From positions 7,688,001 to 7,752,000 of the forward strand of contig JAGPXD010000001.1 of assembly GCA_020746995.1 (NCBI GenBank): a DNA stretch of 64,000 nt. Reading direction: 5' to 3'. Positions 43,733 through 54,815 of this stretch are shown here, in pieces; the first letter of the stretch is position 1; every line of letters starts with the position of its first letter. Source of the stretch: Plectosphaerella cucumerina. Lineage: Eukaryota; Ascomycota; Sordariomycetes; Glomerellales; Plectosphaerellaceae. The notes under the pieces were generated by a model. The model had not been told where the DNA came from. It made no database searches and saw nothing but the letters and a program-made list of their open reading frames with translations. Made by a program: the position numbers and the translations under genes.

Positions 43733-44272
43733 GTTCTGGCCTTGTTTGTGGACTAAACGCCGTCGGCCGATCATGCACGGCACAACGGCACAATTACACA
43801 ACTCAAACAAGTACCCCCCAGGGGCGGTGCGCCAGGGCGACGCGTCCCGGCCCTACTTCCTCGAAGACTGTCGGGATGCGGAGACATCGAAGCGAGCCAG
43901 CTGGCAGCCTGCCTCTTCCCTGGCGCGCTGGCAGCGCATCCCTACGGTGCAAACACTAAGATGGCCCCGGCCTGATTCGCACCTCCGTTGTCCCCGGACA
44001 GGTCTGGAACGCGACAAACGCTGCCGACAGACGCGTTGGTGCGACTGCCGGGGCCCCGAACCAGGGTTCCTTTGCGCCACCGGGCCACCCCCAGCGGTGC
44101 GTACAGCCTTGCAACGTGACAAAGTGGTGGCCGGGCATCCTCCCTCAGCCAGGCGCCAAGGAGCAGCGGGCGAGTTCTGGGGCTGCTTGGAATCGGCTAT
44201 AAGGTGTGTGAGCACCTCAAAATTGTGCACAACCTGCTGGCTTCCGTCACCCTGAACTCCGTCATTTTGAAC
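43733..44272. other. Interval upstream of the three-finger C2H2 gene
   Basis: GC-rich with overlapping frames and fragments resembling dispersed repeats (GCCAGCTGGCAGCCTGCCTC, CTGGCAGCGCATCC). It should contain the promoter of the 44,273 gene. No gene was recognised. Confidence 0.4.
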
Positions 44273-45550
44273 ATGGGCGACAATTGCCCATGCTTGTATG
44301 CCTACGACCCTAGGGGTTGCAGTTGCCGTTCAGAGGCGAACGAGTGGGAATGGGTCCCCTTGTATGGCACTGCCTGCCCCGGAGGTGTTGTAAGCCCCCT
44401 TTCCGGCAAGAAGATTGTCTGAGATGCTGATATTGTAGGCGGGGGGCCTCAAGCTTCCTGGATGTGAAAGACAACCAGTCGACCAGCCCGAACAAGCCAT
44501 CTATGCCACATCCCACGAGCAGGCCGCCTCTACCGGGATAAGCACGGCAGAGTCGACTATACTAGAAAAGCCGGCGGCAGGCTTCCATTGCGACTGGGAA
44601 GGTTGCGAAAAAGTCTGTGATAACCCAGCCGCGTCACCATCCGCCAGCCCCGAATACCTCCCGACTGACCGCCACAAAGAGTTTCAAACGCAAGCAGGGC
44701 TTACAAAGGCATTGCCGCATTCACACGGACGATCGCCCGTTCATTTGTATAGAATGCGGCAAGAAATTCATCCATGAGGGTGCTCTGACAGTGCACATGC
44801 GCGGACACACCGGCGAGAGGCCCTTTCGGTGCGAGCACGATGGCTGCGGCAAGCGGTTCTCTATTGTATGTACTCATGCGGTCATGCTACTTGTGACAGA
44901 GACCCTGATACTGACTTCGATGGCAGCGTTCCAATTTGACCCGCCATAGGAAGATCCACCTTCGTCCTCGGCCAGAACGTGGGGCCAGCTCTCGTCCTAA
45001 TATGTCACTGCTCCAGCACCGGCATAGCCAGCACACGAATGTGCTCTCGAGCGATTCCATCCCCGACTCAGAAAGCGGCGGGACTCCCTCGACGCCAAAG
45101 CACGCTTTCACGAGCTGGCCAACCCACAACGTCATTCCTGACAACCAACCCGGTCTTCAAAGCAAATCGTCCAACGCCCATGGTTACCACGCCCAGCCCA
45201 TGCTTGAGCTGCAGCAGCTGCAGTATGCCCAGTATTCCAGCATCATGATGCACGACATCACCAACACGCCCTACCATTACCCCGTGACGTGGCAGGAACA
45301 GGCAGCAAATGTATCCTCAGCATCAGATACCCAGGCAGGAGCAAATGGGCCAGAGCACAAACACGTCCACCCAGAACAGCCCGACGAGCTTCCGGTGGTA
45401 TCGGGCAGGAGCCCGATCATGCCCAGAATGGCTTCTCCGCGCACAAGCCGACACAGTCCGCCTGGTACTCACTCCATGATGGTGCCCTGGTTGATCAACA
45501 ACCGGAGCAGCAGCAACGTCAACACGACATGCGACAGCCCCAGCAGCTGA
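44273..45550 (+). CDS. C2H2 zinc-finger protein, three fingers, 366 aa
   Basis: Four phase-0 exons: 44,273-44,389, 44,439-44,612, 44,680-44,865 and 44,927-45,550 (donors GTAAGC, GTCTGT, GTATGT). Two introns lie inside finger 1 and finger 3. Joined, the fingers read FHCDWEGCEK|SFKRKQGLQ, then FICIECGKKFIHEGALTVH, then FRCEHDGCGKRFSI|RSNL, with TDDRPF and TGERPF linkers. The N-terminus is Cys-rich (MGDNCPCLYAYDPRGCSC). The C-terminal ~200 residues are Gln/Ser/His-rich and disordered. An upstream in-frame ATG at 44,204 is an alternative start. It is a likely nuclear DNA-binding regulator. Confidence 0.83.
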
Positions 45551-46234
45551 TGTGGTACCTCTAGTTGTTGCCTCAGCTGCCATGAGCACCGGCGGAGGAT
45601 TACTAGGTCGAGGTACCTCACCAGACAGCAGTCAAGTTTGCCACAATCGGCTCTCTTGCGAAACCGCGTTGAATGCGGAAACGTGCCTTCAGGCGTTCGA
45701 TACTGCAAACAGGACATTGCCCTCCCCATCCCTCTCCTTCCTCTTTCTTCCTTCTTTTCTGTCCAGCACTATGATTAACTATCTCTTCCCTTCCCTCCTC
45801 TCGAATTGGTTCCTATCCACTTCGATACCTGCCCTTTTTGCACGTCTTGGCCATACGGCGCGATCGACAATCTACGGAAGGGCCAACAGGGCCGACGGCA
45901 CGTCATGGGCGACCTGAGTGGGGCGCGTGGGTGCATTTCGGAGCTCGTGGTTTGACATGTCGCCGCGCTAACTTACGGGCCGCCTTTCACACGAGGTGCT
46001 GGGCGGCAATGGACTCGTAGGGAGCGAACCGCTCCTGGACGAAGGGGCTGTCAAGCCGGGAGGCCGATGCGAGGCTTAATTATAGAGAACAGAGATTTAG
46101 TGGCGCAACTTCGGTGTCTTTTGCAAAAGAGTTGAGGGCCTGGCTGATTCGCGCGATCATGTCTCAGAGTGATGGCTTCGGTTCAGCGGCACGTTGACAA
46201 CTTTGTCGGGAGCCTCGTCCACTTTGAATATACC
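45551..46234. other. Interval without a recognised gene
   Basis: Between the C2H2 gene and the 3' end of the LINE. It includes a pyrimidine-rich run (CCTCTCCTTCCTCTTTCTTC near 45,735) and no coding candidate. Confidence 0.45.
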
Positions 46235-46239
46235 TTGTT

Positions 46240-49200
46240 ACTTATTATTATTATTAGTAGTAGTCGGAGGGGGTTGGATGTGGGAGTGGCAATGCAGCTC
46301 CTTCTTTGGCTAGTTTGTCTGCGCGTTCGTTGCCAGGGATACCTAGGTGTCCTGGTACCCAGTGGACTGCGATGTCGGTGAGTTGTGCTGCCTCGCGCCC
46401 CTCGAGGAGGGCGGCCTGGCTGGAGGCTGTGGTTTTTCCGAAGCCTTGTAGGGCCTTGACAACTGATGAATTGTCGAGACACAGGCGTTCGATCCTCGGG
46501 AAGGGCCGGAGCCGAAGGGCATTCCGGAGTCCTTGGCGTGCCCCTTCTGCCTCGGCGTCGAAGACCTCGGCGATGCCGAGGCGTCCCCTTCCCTGGGCGA
46601 CGAGCCTGGATGCTTGGTAGATAGCGTAGCCGTAGCCAACGTTGCCGTTCTTCAGGCGGGAGCCGTCCGAGTATATCAGAACTTCTGAAGGCGGGCGGGC
46701 CCTTGCCCAGAGCAGAAAGGCCTCGGCTGTCTCCTCCTTTGTGCCGAGGGCACCGGGGTAAAAGCTGGGCTGTCTGTTGGAGCCGGGTGGGCTTGGCTGC
46801 GTTGTTTGTGGGAGGTTCAGTGCGGCGGCTGACGAGAGGGTGTGCAGGGTCTATCCGAGCGAGCCTCGCGGCGAATCTGGCTTGATGGTGTCGTATTGCG
46901 ACTGCAGCTGTGGGGATACCGGATTCGCGATGGAGGATCGCGTTTGGTGTTGTTTTCCAGACGGGGAGTACCGCCCTGATGGAGGTCCTTATGACCCGGT
47001 CGATTTCCTGTGCATGTCGTTTTTGTCTGGATTTCGGGCCGTACCAGACTTCTGCCCCGAACAGGGCAGATGGTAGTACGCAGGTGAGGACCGCCTGGCG
47101 GGCCATTGCTGGTGGAAGACCTCGGTATACTGACCCGAGACCTCGGAGGAACTGGGCCACGCGTAGTGCCGCTGCCGTCCTGTAGCTGACGTGGGCGCGA
47201 AATGAGAGGGTTCTGTCGAAGTAGACTCCTAGCCAGCGGACTGTCTGGTTGTGCTTCACCGGCTGTATGTGCAGGTCTCCTGCTCTGATCACTGGCCAGG
47301 TGGTCGGCCAGTTCTTCTTGTGTTTTCTGGTGAAATGGATTGCCTCGCACTTTGCCGGGTCGAAAGAGACCTTGTTCAGGGCTTCCCACTGGAGTAGGGA
47401 GGTGACCTATTGCGCGAGTATCTCGGCGTTTTGTTCCAGCGAGGGTGAGACGGCCAGGAGGCTGATATCGTCGGCGTAGCCGAACCGGCAACGCATGTTG
47501 TCCGAAAGTGCCTTGGCTAGGTAGAGGATGAATAGGATAGGGGACGCTGGCGATCCCTGTGGGAGACCGCAGCTTAGTCGAAAAGAGGGCATGACTTGTC
47601 CTTCGTGTCGGATTCGGGCGGACCGGTTTGATAGGGAAGAGCGGACAAATTGTATCATGTCTTCCAACCAGCCTTGTTGGCGTAGCCGTACCAGGAGTCT
47701 ATTGCAGAGGACTGCATCGAAAGCTCCTTTCACGTCCATCGTGGCAAGGCTCGCTGTGAGGCCCTGTTCCAGCGCCTTCTCTATGTCGTGTGTCGCGCAG
47801 GCCGCGAGGTCGGTTGCACTGCGGCCCGGGAGTGCGCCGGCCTGCTGGGGACTGATCACGCCGGACTTGATGGCTATATGGGCTACCCTTTGGGCGAAGA
47901 GGCGTTCCAGCCCTTTTCCGAGGCAGCACAGTAGGGAGATGGGGCGAAAGGAGCCGACGCTAGTCGGGTCTCGTTTTCCTGGCTTCCTGAGAAAGATGAC
48001 TTCAGCCTGTTTGAAGGCTTGAGGGAAATGGCCTCGTGTGAGACATGCTTCGAAGAGTGCCTGGTTGGCTTGCCGAAATGTGGCCAGGCGGCCTTCAGAA
48101 GCCTGACGGTGATCCCGTCGACCCCTGGGGTTGTGCTCCGGGTCAGAGTGGCCGTCCGGGCTTCGTCTAGGGATACCTTTGTGCTCTACGGAATAGAGGT
48201 CCTCGGTATCGTGGGTATCGTTTCGGCGTCCTGAAGGTTGTCCTCTGCGGTGAATCGTTCTAGGAGTGCCGTGCGGAGCGCTGCTGCCTTCCCCGCGGTG
48301 TCTTCCACGGTGGTTTCGTTGACTATTAGCGGGGGTGGCTTGATATTCAAGGAGCGTTTCTGCCAGCTTGTGATGCGGTAGAGGTCCTCCGACGAGGCTG
48401 CGTTGTTGATCTTTCTGTTTCAGTACTCCCGCTTAGCTAGGCGGACGGTTTGGTGGAAGGCTTTTCGGGCGGCCTCGGTGTGCTCGTGGTAGGAGGGGTC
48501 GTCCTGCCCTGTTCGTGTCTGGAATCGTCGAGCCCTGTGGAAGTCGCCTCGGGCTACTTCGCAGCTAGAGTTCCACAAAGGGGCAGATCTCTGTTTCCCC
48601 TTGCGCCTCGATGTCGAGGCTTGGAGGGCGGAGTCGAGGTTACCTAGGATAGCCTCTGCTGCGCGGTCCAGATCTGCTGTGGAGGCGCCTTGCTGTACTT
48701 CTTGAAGGGGGTTTAGCCCGACTAGAGTCGTGAACCTCTCGAGGTGGGCGCCTGGAACCGTGGCCCTAATGGTATTGCGTTCTTCTAGAGCTGCGGTCAA
48801 GGGGATGACGATCAGGATGGCCTCGTGGTCGGCGCCTGGGTGGATCTACGGGAAGATCTCCGCTGCCGCGAGGGGGATGTTGGTGAAGGTTAGGTCGAGG
48901 ACGTGTCCCTTGTCATGTGTAGATGTGCCGGCTTCCCCGATGTACTGAAGATCATGGCGTTCGGCCCAGCTGGCGATCGCGTTGCCAGTGCCGGTGGGCT
49001 GGGAGCCTGGCTCCCACATGGGATGCCGTGCGTTGAAGTCTCCTGCGATGACCGTCCCTGCAGGCGGCCGGTGCTCGAGGAGTATATCGGTCGTATGATT
49101 GTCGGGGTCGTCGTGGGGTCTGTAGATGTTGACGATAGTGATTCCTTGTATTGAGAGCCAGAGGACATCTCTAGTTGGTTTTGGTCTGAGTTGCTGAGCG

Positions 49201-49430
49201 ACGAGACCCTTCCTTACGTACGTGAGGACGCGAGGTCGTGTGTCGTTGCTGTCCCAGTGGTCTACGGGGCTGAAGGTATCGTAGCCTGGATGGTTGTTCA
49301 GGAGCAGCTTCTCACCAAAGCCGGTCCAAGGCTAGGATCACGTCCACCTGCTCTTGGAAACAGAGCTGGAGGAGCGCGGTGTGGGCTGGCGGCCTCTTCC
49401 CGACGTTGCACTGTGCGATGCGCAGTGCTC
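46240..49430 (-). pseudogene. LINE ORF2 (endonuclease, RT, RNase H), stops and shifts
   Basis: The endonuclease begins LRIAQCNVGKRPPAHTALLQ, with ITIVNIYRPHDDPDNHT and VIAGDFNARHPMWEPG. RT blocks include PQQAGALPGRSATDL, ATMDVKGAFDAVLCNRLL, SCGLPQGSPASPILF and RFGYADDISLLAV (near 47,470). RNase H lies at 46,300-46,690. Four in-frame stops occur at 48,848-48,846 (TAG), 48,422-48,420 (TGA), 48,188-48,186 (TAG) and 47,409-47,407 (TAG). A frameshift precedes RNase H. All four stops are reachable from CAG or TGG by one transition. Confidence 0.88.
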
Positions 49431-49479
49431 TGGGATTTGGCGGCCGGCCGTGTCCCTTACGACCCGGTGTCGAATGCCT

Positions 49480-51013
49480 CTGAGTAGGCTGCTGTGAGGT
49501 CCGTCTCCGGGCTTTTAGTACGGGGCCGTACGGGGAGGGACGGAACTGGCTTCGTCCTTTTCTGGGTTTATGCTTTAAACCCTCCTCCGAGACCGGGTTC
49601 TCCACCAGGGCCGGGTTGTTTTCCATAGTGGTATCGTTGTCCTCTTCTTGCTCGCTCGGGGGAGCCTGTGTCAGTTCCCCGACGGTGATGATGCCTGCTG
49701 TAGCCGTAGAGGCTTGGGATGCTCGGGAGGAAGGCCGCGGCTCGGGAGGTTGACTGTCTTTTGCTTTGCCGGCGGCTAGGCCGGCGTGTCTGATGCGTCT
49801 CAACTGATTCTTGGTTGGAGGTATGAACCGGTTGTCTTTCTGGACTGGTCTGGCCGGGCATTCTTCGTGTGATGCTGGGTAGGGGCCGTAGCAGTTGGCG
49901 CACTTTGGGGTCTTCTGGCAGTCGGTGCCACTGGTGGGGCAGCGTATTTCTCCACAAGTGACGCACACCGGGTCCCGGGTGCAGTAGTAATTGCCGTGGT
50001 AGCCCTGGCAGCCTGTAGCATGTCTGGTAATGCCCCTGGGCCTTGGTGGGAGGAGTATGGCCTTGCCCGATGCACCGAAGAGCCGGAATCCATCCGGCAC
50101 CATCTTTGGGAGGTTGATGATCCATGATTGGGTCTTGAAGAGCGTGTCCGGGCCTCTTGCCGTAGATCTGACGGTCGAAGGGACGGTGACTGTCGGAGCT
50201 GTACCTCCTCTTCTATACGGGCAGAGGTGTCGATAGCTGAGCCATCGAGCCCCCAAAGTGTGATGGGGCACCGGGGAACGAGGTACGAGTACCAAGTCGA
50301 GGGTTCGTCGATGCTGGCTGCCTTGAGGCAGTGTTGAAGATCAGTCTTCTTCTGGAGGAGGAGCGAGCGTACTTCGCTGTTCCGTGGGCGGAGAGCGTAT
50401 CCGGTGGCGGTATGGTTTATGCCGATGTCTTTGAGACTGATGTTGACCTCTTTGGAGACTGCAAGGCGAATGGCGTATGTCGTATGTTCGCGGGATGTCT
50501 GGATCTGGTCCGCTAGGAGGCGGACAAGAAGGCGGTCATTCGGGGCCTGTTTCTTGGGCTTCGATGGAGCTGCGATACGCCTGGTGGAGGTGGCGGCGGC
50601 GGCGGTGGCTGAGTCTGCCCTTGCGACCTGGGCGTACGTTTTTCCGTCGCGGTCCGGAGTGGGACCGTCGGGTTTTCTGATGAAGGCTGCGAATTTTGCA
50701 GTGATAGCTTCGACTGCGCCCTGCAGTTCGCGTTGGGCTGGCGAGACTCGTATGCCGTCAAGAGCAGCAGCTACGAGGCTGTAGGCCTCGTCGACGATAG
50801 AGCGCTCCTCGCAGAGGGCTCTGAGTGCGTCTGAAGCATGCGATGGCCCTCGTCTCGTAGGGCGGCTGGAGGGGGAGGGGGGATGCCTGCCGGGCGGGGA
50901 GAACCCGGCGGTAGGGGGGTGGTGGGCGTAAGGCGTGTTTGGTTGTGTATAGAGTCGGGCAGCTCTGGGCCTTGGGTGGTAGGGGCGGCGCCCGCGGCTG
51001 GCTGTGAGGCCAT
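49480..51013 (-). pseudogene. LINE ORF1 (nucleic-acid binding), frameshifted
   Basis: Starts MASQPAAGAAPTTQG at 51,013 with a proline-rich N-terminus. A frameshift near 50,820 moves to CEERSIVDEAYSLVAAAL, and another shift near 50,230 leads to the last part. The Cys-rich segment reads GCQGYHGNYYCTRDPVC, then CGEIRCPTSGTDC, then KCANCYGPYPASHEEC (about 49,840-50,020), a CCHC-like knuckle series that binds element RNA in relatives. It ends near the start of the endonuclease. Confidence 0.8.
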
Positions 51014-51100
51014 CGCGGGCTGAGTAGAGGTAGCAACAGTCGGGCAGTTAAGGAGTAGGAGAAGTCACCTAGCAGGCACTAACCGTGGGTGCCGTGGGGT

Positions 51101-51745
51101 GGTAGCGGAGGCAAGTGAGCCGACCCGTTGTGCTCGCACCTTGGCCGATAACCCCAGCAAACATCAACAACTACAACACTGAGTCCTCTCCTCCGACTGA
51201 AACTCCGTTCCGAATGCTCTTGTGGCGCCAAGCGACCAACACCGACGGAGAGGCCTTGTTCAACGTGACAAACAAACCCTTCGCGCTCATTCCCGGCCAC
51301 ATATCCAAGATATTCGACCTCAGCAGGTAACTGTTGTGTGTTTCTGGCGCGTGAGCGTGGGGTCAGACGCTAAGCCGTAGACCCTGCCTGCCCGCCCACT
51401 CTTCGCAGCCTCACAATAACCTACAAGGCAACCATCTAACAACCCCAAACCTACCAACGACCCATCTTTCACAGCCCCCCTTTCCGCGGCGACCCTCGCA
51501 TCCCATCTCTTACGCCACATTCGCTCGCCTGTAAACAGCTCAGCCGAATATCCGCCGCTGCTTTGTACACCTCTGTACTTCCTGCGACCTTCTTGCCACC
51601 CCTCTTTCGATGCTCTGCTTGGGCCGTCCCACGACGCAACCGACCACCACCGACCGATGAAGCGAACCGAAACAATACCCTCGAACGACAGTCCTTCCCG
51701 TGCGGAGTAGAAATATGCTCAATGCTCAACTGGCCATGAGAAGGG
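51101..51745. other. Interval between the LINE 5' end and the fossil mosaic
   Basis: Short frames only. One plus-strand frame (51,115-51,330) reads QATNTDGEALFNVTNKPFAL and could be a gene fragment, but it is too short to classify. Confidence 0.35.
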
Positions 51746-52740
51746 ATGGGGACCGCGCTGCACCTAGGGTCGTGGACGCTCTTTCTCGTCGTCAAGCCCT
51801 TAGCAGGGAGGGACCACCGGGTGAACACGATGTCCGCGCTCCTCGGCAATCTCGGCGGCGACGACCGACTGCTCTCAGGCTCCTTCATGACATCCATCGG
51901 AAGTCCGGAAACAACGTCTCCGGCCCGCCCGTCGGACCGACGGCCCCCGTCGTCAGATTTGCGTAGGGGAGCGACGACGAGTGGGAGGTCCGCGGCGTTT
52001 TCCGATGGCAACGCCTGCTCCGTCGGGACGCTTCTTGCCGCCAACTTTGTGCGGCAAACACCACTCGCGTCAACAACGTCGAATACTTCGTGCTCATCAT
52101 CCGAGTTCCCGTCGCCGAAGAAGGCACTACTGCTGGGATCAGCGAGCCCAGCGCCAACCCCAGAGAGCCCAACAGACAACCTGTCATTGATCTCACTATG
52201 CCCGGCGATGAGGAGCTCGACGCGACCCTGGCCGAGCCAGACACCGACAAAGGCCCCGCTGCCGAGGTGCAGCAAACGGACAAGGTGTTCCCTAGGACGC
52301 GTAGAGCATTCAAGACGACGCCAACTTCTGCGGCTTTTTCGACACCCAAGCAACCTGATGAACTTGGATGAAATGGCGAAGTCAAGGGCACCAGTCACTC
52401 GTAGGGGCCGCAGCCTTCGATGCGTACAAGATGAGCGACTGGCTGAAGGACGGCAGGAAGACAACCAGCGGCATTGCCGCCGGCGAAATGGGCATGGACA
52501 AGTCCTTTTTTTCCTTCGGACTCCTAGCCATCCGGCCCGCGGTCATGTGCATGGAGAACGCGAAGGCCACCCCTTACTTCATGCCCAGGACACGAGCCAG
52601 CAATGCCTGTTGCTAAGGGTCTTTGGCATCGAGTGGATCTGCTTCACAGAACGGACCTCGACGGCTCCTCGCGTATGTGCCGGCTGTCGAGGTCGAGGAG
52701 TCCAAGCGGGCGCTAGAGGTACTGCACTCGGGCAAGTTCA
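51746..52740 (+). pseudogene. SNF2-family helicase/ATPase fossil, copy 2
   Basis: Across shifting frames the plus strand carries PVIDLTMPGDEELDA, FKTTPTSAAFSTPKQP, AFDAYKMSDWLKDGRKTTSG, then GIAAGEMGMDKSF in place of the usual ADEMGLGKT, LLAIRPAVMCMENAK and VFGIEWICFTERTSTAP. The same series occurs in the 1.7-3.4 kb fossil. A 515-codon open frame spans it but is mostly in the wrong frame for SNF2, so that frame is not a real gene. The conserved SNF2 sequence ends near 52,740, where a NACHT fragment begins. Confidence 0.65.
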
Positions 52741-53218
52741 TCACACTATAGAAGCCAACCTGCATGAGGGGCATGAATTTGGACGTGCTCTGACGCCCCT
52801 AGTTGTCCAAAAAATCAACCCCGTGGAGCAGGCGATATCTGCAACAAGAATTGCGGTTGGCCACATCGAATCCAGCCACCACAACGACAGAATTGAACGA
52901 TGGCTACGGCTGCCCAACCCATCTACAAATGCCAACCACGCGAGGAAGCTTTGGCCCGAGAGGACCTTCGCAGGATGCGGGAAAACAGTTCTCAGCACGA
53001 CGGTGCTGGATCACATCGCGGCGGACAAGGATCGGCTTCTCATCAGCTTCTTCTTCGACTTTAGCGACAAGACGAAGCAGGCCGTGGACAGCATGCTGCG
53101 GTTGCTTGCCTTCCAGCTCTATCAAAGTGGGGCAGGATCGTCGATTACCGACGCTTCATACCAGGCACACCAGGATGGCTTCCAACAGCCTGCCACGAAG
53201 ACGCTCAAGGGAACGCTG
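52741..53218 (+). pseudogene. NACHT (fungal NLR) NTPase fragment
   Basis: Frame reads RIERWLRLPNPSTNANHARK, then FAGCGKTVLSTTVLDHIAAD (P-loop), then LISFFFDFSDKTKQAVDSML and HQDGFQQPATKTLKGTL. This is the start of the NACHT domain of fungal STAND proteins, which act as intracellular sensors in incompatibility and immunity. The usual FLWLYGIPGCGKT lead-in is shortened, the Walker B and the rest of the domain are missing, and the homology stops at 53,218. Confidence 0.78.
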
Positions 53219-53475
53219 GTCAGATCGACGTCACAGTCGAAGAGGACGTCAGACAGAACCTGGAAGAGCATCACGTGCACGTGGCAGAGATAGAGGCAGT
53301 CGTTTGGAGCCAACACCACTTCGACCACACCGGAAACATGTCCACTCTTGAAAAGTCCACGCAACTCGTTGTCGGCCCCGCTTCAACAAGACATGTACTT
53401 CCAGGGTGATACCCTAGCTTCGGAGCGAACCAGCAGGGAATTAAGAACCCGTTCGGGATACCCAGCATCCCTTTC
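53219..53475 (+). pseudogene. Metallo-beta-lactamase-fold fragment
   Basis: Frame reads QIDVTVEEDVRQNLEEHHV, then AEIEAVVWSQHHFDHTGNM, then STQLVVGPASTRHVLPG and a stop. The HxHxDH metal motif appears as QHHFDH, with the first histidine replaced. Intact fungal relatives are Zn hydrolases. The piece is ~85 codons, directly abuts the NACHT fragment, and lacks start and end. Confidence 0.72.
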
Positions 53476-53594
53476 CTCCACTGATCACATCCTGCATCGA
53501 GTCTCTACAAGATGATTGGCTTCCTCGCCCTCCAAATGTATCTACTGAAAGTTAGAAAGTCTACCACAAGTCCATACGTTCAGCGTGATGCGGC

Positions 53595-54815
53595 TTACAG
53601 CTTGCAATACGCGTGCATGGAAAGGTTGCACACCTGCTGCCTCACCTCTTTCACAAGCTGCAAAACTTCCTCTGTCGGTTGTCCCTCGATTCTTGTCAAG
53701 GGTACCTTGGACATGGCCTCAACTGCATCGGTGATTGCTTTGTTCCACCCTAGCCCTGTTTTTATATCCTGGTTGTCCCAGGGGTTTACGGGGAGCTGAA
53801 TGACAGATTCAGTGACGTCTGCAAAGCCGACTGCCTCGAGTAGGCTAGTTGTTCTTCGATCTATATCGAGTGGTAGTCCGGCCTTGCGCATTGCACGGTG
53901 CAGCGAATCGCTCCAGGTGGTGAGAGCCGATTCGCGCATCGGAGAGCCGTTCTCGGCGAAGAACTTCCACTCGATTTCTATGTGCTGCAAATGACCGTCG
54001 TCCTGGAGGAAGCTGCACTAATATTAGCTATTGCTAGTAGCACCAGAGGATACAAACCTAAAAGCCTTTTCGTATACGCCTTTCCAGTGGCGGACAGCCC
54101 CTAGCATAGATTGGATGTGTATCAGGTCGTATCCGTGCTGCAATGGCCAGCTGCCTTCAATGTCTCCTTGTGTGAATGAAACAGAGTATGGAATGCTATT
54201 ATTATTAGTAGTGTCTCAGAAGCCACTATTGTCGAATGGCACACTGACAGCTGGGGCTGCATCAGCGACATATCAAGGCCATGCACAAGCGCGTGGTCTT
54301 CCAAGCTCTTCCAAAGCATGCTGCAACCTGATCAGCGATCAATGTAGCAATCAGAGCTGGGAACATCTTACTCAGAAACCTGGATGGCCCATATCCCGGT
54401 TCCTGTGCCGAGATCGAGCACTCGCGGCTTCTTGGGCAGCTTGACGTCAAGAAGGTGTCCCCTGAATGACCTAATAACGCTATGTAGGTGGTCTAAACGC
54501 GCCTGTTCATGCTACAAAGGTGAGAAGAGCCAGGAAACTACCAGGATCCCAGCTCACATAATCGATTGGGAACATGTACCCTTGTTCGAGGGGGCTATCC
54601 AGTCGGAGACTGTCCTTTTCCTGTTGCCCAGGGCTGTTTTCGGGCCATGCAGTAGGGTATAAAGCGGGCGAATGCCGGATGGCAAGGTTGTTTGTAGACA
54701 AAGCTTTTTTCGTCGGAGCAATTCTTATGCCTTCAACGATCGTTTCTCCGGCGGCGGGAGATTTATCAAGCTCTGGCATGTCGGAGCATACCACGATGCA
54801 GTCTGCTTCGCTCAT
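53595..54815 (-). CDS. LaeA-like SAM-dependent methyltransferase, 341 aa
   Basis: Five exons, all joining in frame: 54,815-54,558, 54,511-54,372, 54,320-54,249, 54,195-54,058 and 54,012-53,595 (donors GTGAGC, GTAAGA, GTCAGT, GTTTGT). Family landmarks appear in order: GYMFPIDY|HEQARLDHLH, SAM motif I VLDLGTGTGIWAIQ, VHGLDMSLMQPQL|IPYSVSF, GDIEGSWPLQHGYDLIHIQS, HIEIEWKFFAENG, VIQLPVNPWDNQD and the ending CNLSMHAYCKL. Length and domain span fit the family. Members include velvet-complex regulators and metabolite enzymes; the substrate is unknown. It is divergent from the methyltransferase at 56,278. Confidence 0.88.

Larger units (their letters stand above)
46235..51100 (-). mobile_element. Tad-like non-LTR retrotransposon (LINE), degenerate
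   Basis: Minus strand, nearly full length. In order it carries ORF1 with a Cys-rich nucleic-acid binding region, an endonuclease, a reverse transcriptase with FGYADD, and an RNase H with VLIYSDGSRLKNGN and VHWVPGHLGIPGNERADKL. The 3' end is a TAATAATAATAA-type tail (46,235-46,262 on the plus strand) rather than poly(A). RNase H and this domain order fit the Tad clade. The 5' limit is estimated. Frameshifts and stops make it inactive. Terminal target-site duplications were not identified. Confidence 0.92.

Noticed and set aside
51746..53293. 515-residue SNF2-NACHT fusion protein
   Set aside because: Only the NACHT part is in frame; the SNF2 part is in other frames, the GKT box is destroyed and both domains are incomplete.
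51746..53475. Helitron as the carrier of the gene-fragment mosaic
   Set aside because: No Rep/helicase gene, TC start or CTRR end with hairpin was recognised around the mosaic; the mechanism is left open.
54190..54215. LINE-type TAATAATAATA tail in the methyltransferase region
   Set aside because: It lies inside a well-supported intron next to its acceptor and has no other LINE sequence beside it.
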